From an uncultured Treponema sp. (GTDB lineage Bacteria > Spirochaetota > Spirochaetia > Treponematales > Treponemataceae): a stretch of 20,389 nt of DNA. The notes below the pieces were generated by a model. It ran no database searches. It saw only the letters and a program-made list of their open reading frames with translations, and had not been told where the DNA came from. This document shows positions 13,987 through 20,389 of this stretch, in pieces; position 1 is the first letter of the stretch; every line of letters starts with the position of its first letter. A program made the position numbers and the translations under genes. The stretch covers positions 1-20,389 of the forward strand of contig CALDIB010000063.1 of NCBI GenBank assembly GCA_937902125.1, in the 5' to 3' direction.

Positions 13987-15093
13987 TTACCGTCCGCGAA
14001 TTTTCTTCAATATTTTTTTATGCCAAAAGGCCCGGGCGTCCTCGGCAAGGACGCAAAGATTGTAAACCGCCTTCAAGGGAACGTCAAAGCTTCCCGCGCG
14101 GTGAACGTTGCGGCCCCCAAAGCCGGTCTTGAATTGGTAAAGGCCATGCATGGGGTGGCCGGGGTCGTCGGTGGGGGGCATTCCGTACATGTCGTAGGAA
14201 AGGCTTCCGTAAGCCTTGGCGTCGCTCATGGCCGTCCACTGCAACAAAAAGTTCGGCATTAAATTTCTTTTTATGTTGGAAGAGCAGCCGTAAAGGTAGA
14301 CGGATTGGGTCTTGGAAAAAAGGGTCATAATGGCGCCCAAATTGTCCCCCTCGTGCTTGGCCACGTAAAGGCTCACTTGGGGAACATCGTTTTCCTTTTT
14401 AAGCTCTTCTTGGGAAAGTTCAAGCAAATCCAAATAATAGCTTTTTGAGTGCATGGCGATTCCGTCTCTTGAGGAAGTAATCTTGTATAAATCGTAAAAA
14501 ATGTCTACAAAATCATACAAGTTAAGACCGTTTTGAGGAACCTTTTCTATTTGAACGCCCTTTTTCTTGGCCAAATTGACGTTGTATCTCCACTTGCTCT
14601 TCATTCCGGCCAAAATCTCTTCTTCGGTCCGGGTCAAGTCCAAAATTGTGGTGTCCGGCGGCTGAATGTCAACCTTGCTTTTTTTTGCCGGAGGGGGAAC
14701 ATTTTTGTCAAAGGCGTCCCGTTCTTCAGGAGAGGAAAATTCCAGCTGGGGGTCAAAGCGGACGCAAATGGCGTTTTTTGGAAGAAAGGCCTTGAGAGCG
14801 CCGGAAAGTTCCTTTAGCAAAAGGGAAAATTTTTCCGGGTCCGCAGAAAGGCCGGCCGCCTTGAAAAATTCCTCGTTGGGAAAAAGGGGAACATAGGCAA
14901 GGCTGAAAAAGCCTTTCGCAAAAGAACGGACCAAAACAGTAAAGTCAAAGGTCTTTGAAAAAAGTTCCGCCCTGGCCCGAATGAGGCTCCAGCCGTGGCG
15001 GGACTTAAAGAGGCCCCAAAAGGGGGTCTGCAAAAAAGAGCCCTGGTTTCCGTTTATCGAGAAGTCTATTTTTTGAACCTTAACGCCAATCAA
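13987..15093 (-). CDS. FemAB/FemX-family peptidoglycan bridge aminoacyltransferase
   Basis: This 368-residue protein belongs to the FemABX family (GNAT-fold, aminoacyl-tRNA dependent). Typical segments are DTTILDLTRTEEEILAG then MKSKWRYNVNLAKKKGV, a second GNAT half with SLYVAKHEG and SVYLYGCSS, and the C-terminal YDMYGMPP and GLYQFKTGFGG. Members attach amino acids from charged tRNA to the stem peptide of lipid-linked peptidoglycan precursors. Treponemal and borrelial peptidoglycan is known to carry glycine on L-ornithine, so addition of glycine is a reasonable inference. It starts at TTG (15091-15093) directly abutting the metG stop, with GGAG about 11 bases upstream in the end of metG. No signal or membrane segment is seen. 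Confidence 0.85.
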   Translation of the reverse strand: MIGVKVQKIDFSINGNQGSFLQTPFWGLFKSRHGWSLIRARAELFSKTFDFTVLVRSFAKGFFSLAYVPLFPNEEFFKAAGLSADPEKFSLLLKELSGALKAFLPKNAICVRFDPQLEFSSPEERDAFDKNVPPPAKKSKVDIQPPDTTILDLTRTEEEILAGMKSKWRYNVNLAKKKGVQIEKVPQNGLNLYDFVDIFYDLYKITSSRDGIAMHSKSYYLDLLELSQEELKKENDVPQVSLYVAKHEGDNLGAIMTLFSKTQSVYLYGCSSNIKRNLMPNFLLQWTAMSDAKAYGSLSYDMYGMPPTDDPGHPMHGLYQFKTGFGGRNVHRAGSFDVPLKAVYNLCVLAEDARAFWHKKILKKIRGR

Positions 15094-17397
15094 TTAGTGG
15101 ATGTCTCCGTTCACGGTAAATTCTGTGGTGATGGCCTTTCCTGCGACAGTAAGGTTCACGCCGCCAATTTGGACGTTCTTGTTCACAGTCTTTATCTCCA
15201 CGGCGCAGAAAGTGTCAATGTCTATGACGTCGGGCTTTTTAAAGGCGGGATCGGCGCCTTCCAAAACCACCGGGTCGCCAGGCTTTGCCCAAGGCGCGGT
15301 CAAGACTTCAACGCAGTCCTTGCCGTCAGCGTCCTTGTAGTCGGCGGCCAAAAGCATTCCGTGGCTTTCGATTCCCCGCATTTTTCGGGGGGCCAAGTTG
15401 GCCGCCAAAATTATGTTCTTTCCAAGAAGGTCTTCGGGCTTTAAATAAGGCCTAAGGCCGGACTGGACTATGCGCTCTTTTCCGCTTCCGTCGTCCATGG
15501 TCTCCACATAAAGCTTGTCGCCGTCGGGGTTGTTGTCAACCTTAAGAATTTTTGCGACGCGAAGCTCGATGTTCTTGTTAAAGTGCGCGGGCTGCTCGGC
15601 GGGCGGCAAGGGAGCCGGCTCTTCTTTGGCGGCCTTCTTTTTTTCCTCAGCCTTTTTGTCGCCGCCTTTCGCGCCGTCCCGCTCGGCCTGGCTTCCTGAG
15701 AATTTCTGGCGGAAGGCCTCCATAGTCTTTTTGTCCATGGGAGTGAAGTAGACTTCGGTTGGGCCAAGTTTTTCCAAGCCTTCCATCTTTCCCACGTCCG
15801 ACCAATCCAAGCCTTCAAGGGTGGGCTGGCCCACGCGGCTTTCCTTGATTGTCTTGCCGAAGTAGCCCATGACTTTTTGCGTATACTGGGGCATAAAGGC
15901 GTGAGCCATAATCATCAAGTCTTTTATGACGTAGCAGAGGTTGTAAATAAGCTTTTCGGCCTTGGAGGGATCTTCCGTCCGCGCCTTCCACGGCTCGGCG
16001 GCCTGGAAAGCCTTGTTGCAAATGTCGGAGATTTCAAAGATTTGGCGGAAGGCGTCCTTAAGGTTGGCCCATTCAAGGTTTTCGGCAATCTTATTTTCCA
16101 AGTCCTTTACCTTGGCCCACAATTCTTGGTCCACGGGCGCGGAGGGAATTTTGGAGCCGTAATACTTGTTGACGAACAAAAGGACGCGGTTGACCAAGTT
16201 GCCCAAATTTCCCACAAGCTCGGAATTCAGCTTTTCCTGAAAGTCCTTCCAAGTAAACTGGAAGTCCTGCTTTTCGGGCCTGTTGTAGAAAATGTAGAAT
16301 CTCCAAGCGTCGGCAGGAATTCCAGACTCTATGGCGTCGCTTCCAAAGACACCCACGCCCCGGCTCTTTGAAAATTTTCCGTCCTCGTAGTTAAGGTATT
16401 CGGTGGCGCTCATGTGGTAAAGCTTTGTCCAATTCCTGCCGCTTCCCAAAAGCGTGCACGGGAAAATCACAGTGTGGAAGGGAATGTTGTCCTTTCCGAT
16501 GAATTGGAAAAGCTCCACGTCCTTTTTTTCCGGCTGCCACCAAGACTTCCAGTCAAAAGATTCTTTTCCCGCCGCCTTCAGCTCGTTGGCCAATTGCTGG
16601 GTGATTGAAATGTATCCGATGCAAGCGTTGAACCAAACGTAAAAGACCTTGTTTTCGTAGCCTTCCCGGGGAACTGGAATGCCCCACTTTAAGTCGCGGG
16701 TTATGGCCCTTTCGTTAAGGCCGTCGCGAATCCAAGCCTTTGTGATGTTGACGGCGTTGTCGCTCCATTTTCCTTCAACGGAAGCTTTTTCCATCCACGC
16801 GCCAAGTTTTTCGCTTATGGCGGGAAGGTTTATGTAAAGGTGCTTTGTCTCCTTTGGCTCCGGCGTTGAGCCGCAGACAGAGCACTTGGGCTCCTTTAGT
16901 TCCGCGGGGTCCAAAAGGCTTCCGCAGTCTTCGCACTGGTCGCCGCGGGCCTTGTCGCTTCCGCACTTGGGGCACACGCCGTGAACGTAGCGGTCGGCCA
17001 AAAAGCGAGCGCACTTGAGGCAGTAAAGCTGGGTGTTTGTCTTTTCAACTATGCAGCCGTTTTTTTCCAAGTCTTGGTAAAGCTCTTGGGTGCGCTCCGT
17101 ACATTCTTGGTTTGAAGTTCGGCCAAAGATGTCAAAGTCAATGTGGAACCAGTCGTAGATTTTTGTATGTTCCTTAAAATAGTAGTCGCACAATTGACGG
17201 GGAGTCTTTTTTTCCTCCAGAGCCTTTGTCTCCGTGGCGGTTCCGTATTCGTCGGTTCCGCAAACATAAAGGGTGTCGTAGCCCCGGCTTCGGCAAAAGC
17301 GGGCGTAAACGTCCGCGGAAAGCATTTGTATTAAGTTTCCCAAGTGGGGAATGTTGTTCACATACGGCAAGGCCGAGGTTACCAGTCTTCTTTTCAT
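15094..17397 (-). CDS. metG: Methionyl-tRNA synthetase with C-terminal tRNA-binding domain
   Basis: This enzyme charges methionine onto tRNA-Met. The class I catalytic core carries the HIGH variant HLGN (about 19-22, counted from the upstream ATG) and the KMSKS variant KFSKS (342-346). A four-knuckle zinc insert has Cys pairs at 127/130, 143/146, 156/159 and 173/176. The anticodon-binding helical domain runs to about 560. A lysine/glutamate/alanine-rich linker (about 575-605) leads to an EMAP/Arc1p-like tRNA-binding domain from IELRVAKI (611) to about 715. About 50 extra residues follow it, ending FTVNGDIH. The frame begins ATGATG. I choose the second ATG (17395-17397) because AGAGG lies six bases before it and only three before the first. 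It heads a five-gene operon. Confidence 0.97.
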   Translation of the reverse strand: MKRRLVTSALPYVNNIPHLGNLIQMLSADVYARFCRSRGYDTLYVCGTDEYGTATETKALEEKKTPRQLCDYYFKEHTKIYDWFHIDFDIFGRTSNQECTERTQELYQDLEKNGCIVEKTNTQLYCLKCARFLADRYVHGVCPKCGSDKARGDQCEDCGSLLDPAELKEPKCSVCGSTPEPKETKHLYINLPAISEKLGAWMEKASVEGKWSDNAVNITKAWIRDGLNERAITRDLKWGIPVPREGYENKVFYVWFNACIGYISITQQLANELKAAGKESFDWKSWWQPEKKDVELFQFIGKDNIPFHTVIFPCTLLGSGRNWTKLYHMSATEYLNYEDGKFSKSRGVGVFGSDAIESGIPADAWRFYIFYNRPEKQDFQFTWKDFQEKLNSELVGNLGNLVNRVLLFVNKYYGSKIPSAPVDQELWAKVKDLENKIAENLEWANLKDAFRQIFEISDICNKAFQAAEPWKARTEDPSKAEKLIYNLCYVIKDLMIMAHAFMPQYTQKVMGYFGKTIKESRVGQPTLEGLDWSDVGKMEGLEKLGPTEVYFTPMDKKTMEAFRQKFSGSQAERDGAKGGDKKAEEKKKAAKEEPAPLPPAEQPAHFNKNIELRVAKILKVDNNPDGDKLYVETMDDGSGKERIVQSGLRPYLKPEDLLGKNIILAANLAPRKMRGIESHGMLLAADYKDADGKDCVEVLTAPWAKPGDPVVLEGADPAFKKPDVIDIDTFCAVEIKTVNKNVQIGGVNLTVAGKAITTEFTVNGDIH

Positions 17398-17403
17398 CAT
17401 GCG

Positions 17404-17408
17404 CCTCT
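17404..17408 (-). promoter_or_regulatory. Ribosome binding site of metG
   Basis: AGAGG on the minus strand lies three bases before the first ATG (17398-17400) and six before the second (17395-17397). The spacing favours the second start, giving a 767-residue protein beginning MKRRLVTSALP. Confidence 0.6.
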
Positions 17409-17426
17409 ATAAATTTTAGTTGAAAT

Positions 17427-17455
17427 ATTGTAATGAATTTTAGAGGAATGTTCAA
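17427..17455 (-). promoter_or_regulatory. Predicted promoter of the metG operon
   Basis: On the minus strand TTGAAC (17450-17455), a 17-base spacer and TACAAT (17427-17432) predict a start near 17420. The leader would be about 20 bases and contain the AGAGG site. The -35 lies between inverted arms TTTTAGAGG (17438-17446) and CCTCTAAAA (17461-17469), so the promoter is built into the edge of the repeat array. Confidence 0.65.
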
Positions 17456-17460
17456 GGGAA

Positions 17461-17486
17461 CCTCTAAAAATTGCAATTTTTAGAGG
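17461..17486. repeat. Perfect 26-base palindrome
   Basis: CCTCTAAAAATTG (17461-17473) is followed directly by its exact reverse complement CAATTTTTAGAGG (17474-17486). It could form a cruciform or hairpin or be a dimeric protein-binding site. The outer nine bases recur in opposite orientation at 17438-17446 and once at 9064-9072. Confidence 0.9.
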
Positions 17487-17504
17487 TAACTCTGAAAATG
17501 CGAT

Positions 17505-17537
17505 GTTCTAAGTCGTTGTATTTCAACGACTTAGAAC
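17505..17537. repeat. Perfect 14-base inverted repeat with 5-base loop
   Basis: GTTCTAAGTCGTTG (17505-17518), loop TATTT, then CAACGACTTAGAAC (17524-17537). The stem has no mismatches. On the minus strand it follows GTCGAG and precedes ATCGCATTTTCAGAG, the framework shared with the 9054-9148 gap. Confidence 0.9.
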
Positions 17538-17542
17538 TCGAC

Positions 17543-17585
17543 GGCATCTCGGAAAAATTATCTAAAACGAGTTTTTCGAGATGCC
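17543..17585. repeat. Inverted repeat GGCATCTCG / CGAGATGCC
   Basis: Nine perfect pairs (17543-17551 with 17577-17585) are extended by AAAAA/TTTTT after one bulged base, with a loop of about 14 bases. It overlaps the next hairpin by one base and may be part of the glgA transcription end. Confidence 0.8.
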
Positions 17586-17605
17586 CTCAAGGGAAAATCT
17601 TGAGG
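17585..17605. terminator. Hairpin downstream of glgA, possible terminator
   Basis: CCTCAAG (17585-17591) and CTTGAGG (17599-17605) form a seven-pair stem with a seven-base loop about 40 bases past the glgA stop. There is no U run after it on the minus strand, so any terminator role is tentative. Confidence 0.4.
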
Positions 17606-17645
17606 CAAGAAATTGGGCGGCCGGGCAATTTTTTGCGGCGGCGCG

Positions 17646-19205
17646 TCAATGATTGCTTTCGGAAAGCAAATCCCAATAAAGGCGCTCGTAACGGTCTTTG
17701 GCCACGCTTTTCCAAGTGTATTCCGAGCGGACCAAGCGGGCGGCCTCGCGGATGATTTTGTCAAAAATCTTGGCGTTCTTAAGTTTCTTTTGGGAAAGTT
17801 CCACGACAAAATCCGAAAGGCGGGAAGCCGTGTTGGGCTCGTATAAAAAGCCGGTCTTTCCGTCCACAATCTTTTTTAGGCCGCCCGTGGCGTGGGCCAC
17901 AGGAATAGTTCCGTAAATTTGCGCTATGAAGTCTTCCGTTCCGCAAGGCTCAAAGTCGCTGGGCAAGAGGGCGAAGTCGGCCGCCGCTGTGAACATTCGG
18001 CTCATGGCCTTTTCGTAGCCGTAGAAGAAAACGGCGCGGCCCTTGAACTCATTGGCAAAAGCGGCGCACTGGTCCCGCAAGGCTTCCTCGCCCTGGCCGT
18101 TAATTATAAGGCGGGCTTCCGGGACTTTTTTTAGAAAATCCCGCGCCGCGTCCAAAAGGACAAAGATTCCCTTTTGCCGCGCCAAGCGGCCGTGGTAGGC
18201 AAAGAAGACGCGGCCGTCGCCGTCAAGCCAGCCGCTTTTGGGCAAGCCGGAAATTTCCGGGGCGGAACGGCCCGCGATTTTTTCCAAGAAATATTCCCGG
18301 GTCTTGTATTTTCCGTCCAAATCAAGCTTTTCAGGATTGAAGGCGTAAGGAAGGCGGGAGGCTTCCACATCCTTGGGGTCGTACCTGGAAACGTCGATTC
18401 CGTTTGTAATTCCCAAAATGGGAATTTTCCGCTGGGCGAAAATTTGCGCCAAGCCGTCGGTGTTGGGATTGTTTTTGTCGCAAAGTTCCTTGGCGTAGTC
18501 GGGAGAAACGGTGGAAAGCGCGGAAAAATGGCTTGCCAGCAAATAAGGCTCCACCCTTTCGCCGTTCTTTGAATCTTCAATCACTTCCGCGTTCAGGCCT
18601 GTGTAAAATTGGGCCTCGCCGGAATCCTTGAATTCGTGGTGGTAAGCCGGCCCGGCGTTGTGAATGGAAACCACGAACTTTGTCTTTTCAAACGAATTCT
18701 TTTTAAATTGCCGGATTATCGCCGGAAGAGCCGCCGCGCAAGCGTCGTGGCAATGAATGATTTCCGGGGAATCTTTTTTGGAGCAATACTCTTCCCCAAA
18801 AGCCAAAATCGCCTTTTCAAAAACCGTGTTCATAAGATGCTGGTCGGCGTAGCCCTCGCCTATTCTGCAGCCGGGAAAGTTTTCCAAGTCGGCGGCGCAA
18901 TAGGTGTAAACGTTTTGCTTGTCGGAAAAGCATTGGGCGCCCACCAAAATTATTTTCACGCCGTTCAAAAATCCGCTTGAATAAGAAACTGAATAGCGCT
19001 CGCCGGCGGACTCCACTTGCGCGCTGAATTCGTTTTGCCTGAAAGTGCCCAGACTTTGAGGATTGACGCAAGCGTAAAAGGGCAAAAAGCAAAAGACTTG
19101 GTGGCCTCGGCGGGCCAAAGCCTCGGAAAGGGAGCAGACTACATTTTTCACTCCGCCGGCTTCCGCAATTCCGGCGTATTCACGGGAAACCATCCAAATT
19201 TTCAT
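17646..19205 (-). CDS. glgA: Glycogen/starch synthase, GT5 family, with atypical N-terminal loop
   Basis: This 519-residue enzyme of normal GT5 length would extend alpha-1,4-glucan from an activated glucose. Family features include HCHDACAAALPAII in the N-terminal domain, SALSTVSPDYAKEL, ITNGIDVSRYDP, HGRLARQKGI with the conserved Arg and Lys, and FEPCG with the catalytic-site Glu followed by HATGGLKKIVDG. The N-terminal loop that reads LLKTGGLADV in E. coli GlgA reads GIAEAGGVKNV here, placing Glu at the Lys15 position that contacts ADP-glucose. I associate this loop with treponemal GlgA, from memory only. ATG at 19203-19205 overlaps the aroH stop as ATGA. It is the last gene of its unit, followed by the repeat array. 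Confidence 0.92.
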   Translation of the reverse strand: MKIWMVSREYAGIAEAGGVKNVVCSLSEALARRGHQVFCFLPFYACVNPQSLGTFRQNEFSAQVESAGERYSVSYSSGFLNGVKIILVGAQCFSDKQNVYTYCAADLENFPGCRIGEGYADQHLMNTVFEKAILAFGEEYCSKKDSPEIIHCHDACAAALPAIIRQFKKNSFEKTKFVVSIHNAGPAYHHEFKDSGEAQFYTGLNAEVIEDSKNGERVEPYLLASHFSALSTVSPDYAKELCDKNNPNTDGLAQIFAQRKIPILGITNGIDVSRYDPKDVEASRLPYAFNPEKLDLDGKYKTREYFLEKIAGRSAPEISGLPKSGWLDGDGRVFFAYHGRLARQKGIFVLLDAARDFLKKVPEARLIINGQGEEALRDQCAAFANEFKGRAVFFYGYEKAMSRMFTAAADFALLPSDFEPCGTEDFIAQIYGTIPVAHATGGLKKIVDGKTGFLYEPNTASRLSDFVVELSQKKLKNAKIFDKIIREAARLVRSEYTWKSVAKDRYERLYWDLLSESNH

Positions 19206-19588
19206 TTTGCAAAATCCGGGCGCAAGACCTCGGCTCCGTCAAGGTAAACATGGCTGGGCTTTTTTTCCAAATAGGCGGTCAGCATCATGCGGATGACTTT
19301 TGACCGGCCACCTTGGACATAAGCCTCTTGGGAACAAAAAAGCGGAATCTCGCTTGAGTCTATCAATGTTTTTCCAGCCCGCAAGGCGCTGGCGGGATTC
19401 ATCGCGTCCAAGTCTTTTGTAAGCGTCCATTGAAGGGAAACTATGTCGCCGCTTTGAAGGCCATTTTTTTCAACGGCGGCGTTAAAGATTTTGACCGCCT
19501 TTTCTTGAATCGACTCCCTTGTGTTTTCCGCGAAAATCGCGCCGCGAATAGCGTAAATTCGTTTTTCCATTCTCCCCGCCACTTTCAC
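19202..19588 (-). CDS. aroH: AroH-type (monofunctional) chorismate mutase
   Basis: This protein converts chorismate to prephenate for phenylalanine and tyrosine synthesis. It is a 128-residue AroH/BsCM-type trimeric enzyme, unrelated to the helical AroQ class. Residues matching the Bacillus subtilis active site are Arg15 in YAIRGAI (BsCM Arg7), Arg70 (Arg63), Cys85 and Glu88 in FCSQEAY (Cys75, Glu78), Arg100 in VIRMM (Arg90) and Tyr115 in HVYLDGAEVLRPD (Tyr108). The start could be GTG at 19586-19588, overlapping the upstream stop as GTGA, or ATG at 19568-19570 six codons in (MEKRIYAIRG). The GTG is kept because four-base overlaps are the rule here and the G-rich site before the ATG is too close. 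No other shikimate gene lies nearby. Confidence 0.92.
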   Translation of the reverse strand: MKVAGRMEKRIYAIRGAIFAENTRESIQEKAVKIFNAAVEKNGLQSGDIVSLQWTLTKDLDAMNPASALRAGKTLIDSSEIPLFCSQEAYVQGGRSKVIRMMLTAYLEKKPSHVYLDGAEVLRPDFAK

Positions 19589-20389
19589 TCTATAGAATCA
19601 ATGGTTTGCAAAGTTTTGTTTATGTTGTCCGAATTTTTTATCATGTCCGAAAGTTCCGGATACTTTTTTAAGGTTTCGCCCAAACTTTCCATTTTTTGAA
19701 TCGTCGTCTTAAAGCGGGAATTTTCTTCCGCCTCTTTTTTGGCGGCGGCCGAAGCCGCTTGAGCCAATGACTCGGAATATTCCTCATACAAAGACGCGGC
19801 CCTTTTATACAAGGCCATGTCAGGAACGCTGTATTTTTTCAGCGCCACCGATTGAATGAAGGCCATGTCATTTGGCCCCTTAAAGTCTTGGGCCGCGGAT
19901 GAAGCGATTTCTTGGGCCTTTAAAAAGTCGGCTCCCTCCGATGAAAGGGCGGCGGAAAGAATTTTTTGCGCCGCGGCGGCCGCAAAATTTTCCGCGTTCC
20001 GCTCCAAAAGTTTGTCCAAGTCGTCTTGGCCTTGAATTTCTCCGCCGCTTATAAGCGAGGATATTTGTTCCACGGAAGCGCGGGAGTCGATTGAAAAGTC
20101 AAAGGAATAGGAAAAATCCGCGCCGCCGTTAAAAACCTTTGAGTATTCCCCGCCGCTGGGCAAAAGGCCTGAAACGCTTTTTTGAAAATTTTCCGTTCCG
20201 CAAGAGAACGTGGAAAGGCGCGCGTTGGTGGGCAAAAGAAATTCCCAAGCCCAAGAAAATTTGTCGTGGGTCACAGGATTGGGATTGACTCCGCTTGTTT
20301 TTGAAACCACAACGCCGACTTTTCCGGCGGGAACCTTGAATTGCGTCCAGCCGACATAAAAGACATAGGCCGCGAACGCAAGAAGAATG
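19585..20389 (-). CDS. SPFH/prohibitin-like membrane protein, partial at the window edge
   Basis: The frame runs out of the window, so the true start is missing. The visible N-terminal part is a membrane helix (ILLAFAAYVFYVGW) followed by TQFKVPAGKVGVVVSKTSG. Band 7 (SPFH) proteins have this layout: one N-terminal anchor, then VPxGxxGVV at the start of the domain. Later the protein has KFSWAWEFLLPTNA, then an alanine- and glutamate-rich helical region (about 130-230 of the visible part, with QAASAAAKKEAEE) likely to form a coiled coil. A GTG at 20308-20310 is internal and not the start, since the frame continues through conserved-looking sequence above it. The gene overlaps aroH as GTGA. The SPFH assignment is tentative and the function is unknown. 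Confidence 0.65.
   Translation of the reverse strand, partial: ILLAFAAYVFYVGWTQFKVPAGKVGVVVSKTSGVNPNPVTHDKFSWAWEFLLPTNARLSTFSCGTENFQKSVSGLLPSGGEYSKVFNGGADFSYSFDFSIDSRASVEQISSLISGGEIQGQDDLDKLLERNAENFAAAAAQKILSAALSSEGADFLKAQEIASSAAQDFKGPNDMAFIQSVALKKYSVPDMALYKRAASLYEEYSESLAQAASAAAKKEAEENSRFKTTIQKMESLGETLKKYPELSDMIKNSDNINKTLQTIDSIE

Larger units (their letters stand above)
17401..17645. repeat. 245-base intergenic array of inverted repeats between glgA and metG
   Basis: No gene is visible here. The gap contains, in order, the metG promoter and then at least five inverted repeats: 17438-17469, 17461-17486, 17505-17537, 17543-17585 and 17585-17605. A sixth, AAATTG/CAATTT, lies at 17610-17631. The sequence TTTTAGAGG or its complement occurs three times. 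The array probably ends transcription of glgA, although none of the hairpins has a classical U tail on the glgA strand. It may be a composite of interspersed repeat elements. Confidence 0.75.

Noticed and set aside
15877..16371. Plus-strand frame of 164 codons opposite metG
   Set aside because: MetRS is certain on the minus strand, and the antisense product has no motif or ribosome binding site of note.
17438..17631. CRISPR array or tRNA in the metG-glgA gap
   Set aside because: Repeats are inverted, of differing sequence, and without regular spacers, and no cloverleaf or TTCRA arm can be formed.

Overview
The window is a chimera. Bases 1-24 match the 3' part of the standard Illumina TruSeq read-1 adapter. 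Bases 25 to about 1006 are extremely AT-rich and hold the 3' portion of a eukaryote-like reading frame on the minus strand, resembling a TORC2 Sin1/Avo1 CRIM plus Ras-binding-like protein. An anaerobic gut fungus or another AT-rich protist is possible. From about 1007-1013 (a run of seven T) to the end the sequence is ordinary bacterial DNA that looks like a gut or rumen Treponema. The support is a GlgA with a divergent N-terminal substrate loop that I associate with treponemes, a FemAB-type peptidoglycan bridge enzyme fitting the Orn(Gly) peptidoglycan of spirochaetes, a membrane-anchored PilZ protein, and tightly overlapping, same-strand gene strings. The pseudouridine synthase at the junction and the eukaryotic frame are both cut there, so the join looks like an assembly or library artefact and not gene transfer.

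The bacterial part has one plus-strand gene and three minus-strand transcription units. (1) 20389 to 17646, entering from outside the window: SPFH-like membrane protein, AroH-type chorismate mutase, GT5 glycogen synthase. The junctions overlap as GTGA and ATGA. (2) 17397 to 9149: metG with a C-terminal tRNA-binding domain, a FemAB-like enzyme, ribonuclease Z, a 1021-residue GldA-GldF-GldG-like triple-fusion ABC transporter, and a DUF4340-like partner. A good sigma-70 promoter precedes metG. (3) 8316 to the junction: membrane-anchored PilZ protein, HEAT-like secreted protein, short ComEC, KsgA, YggS, a small exported protein, and two RluA-family pseudouridine synthases. A CPBP-family intramembrane protease gene (8373-9053, plus) diverges from unit 3 through face-to-face promoters whose -10 boxes overlap. 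It converges on unit 2 over a likely bidirectional terminator.

The most interesting signals are regulatory and structural. Both ksgA and yggS have a promoter with a perfect TATAAT, a 17-base spacer and a recognisable -35. In both, exactly six bases separate TATAAT from the ATG and there is no Shine-Dalgarno, which predicts leaderless mRNAs starting at the A of AUG. The metG-glgA gap (17401-17645) is a dense array of inverted repeats including a perfect 26-base palindrome. It shares a framework (GTCGAG, 31-32 bases, RTCGCATTTTYAGRG) with the other long intergenic gap at 9054-9148, suggesting an interspersed, possibly mobile intergenic repeat family. GlgA has Glu where E. coli has the ADP-glucose-contacting Lys15. 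No CRISPR, tRNA, rRNA, IS element or phage gene was seen.
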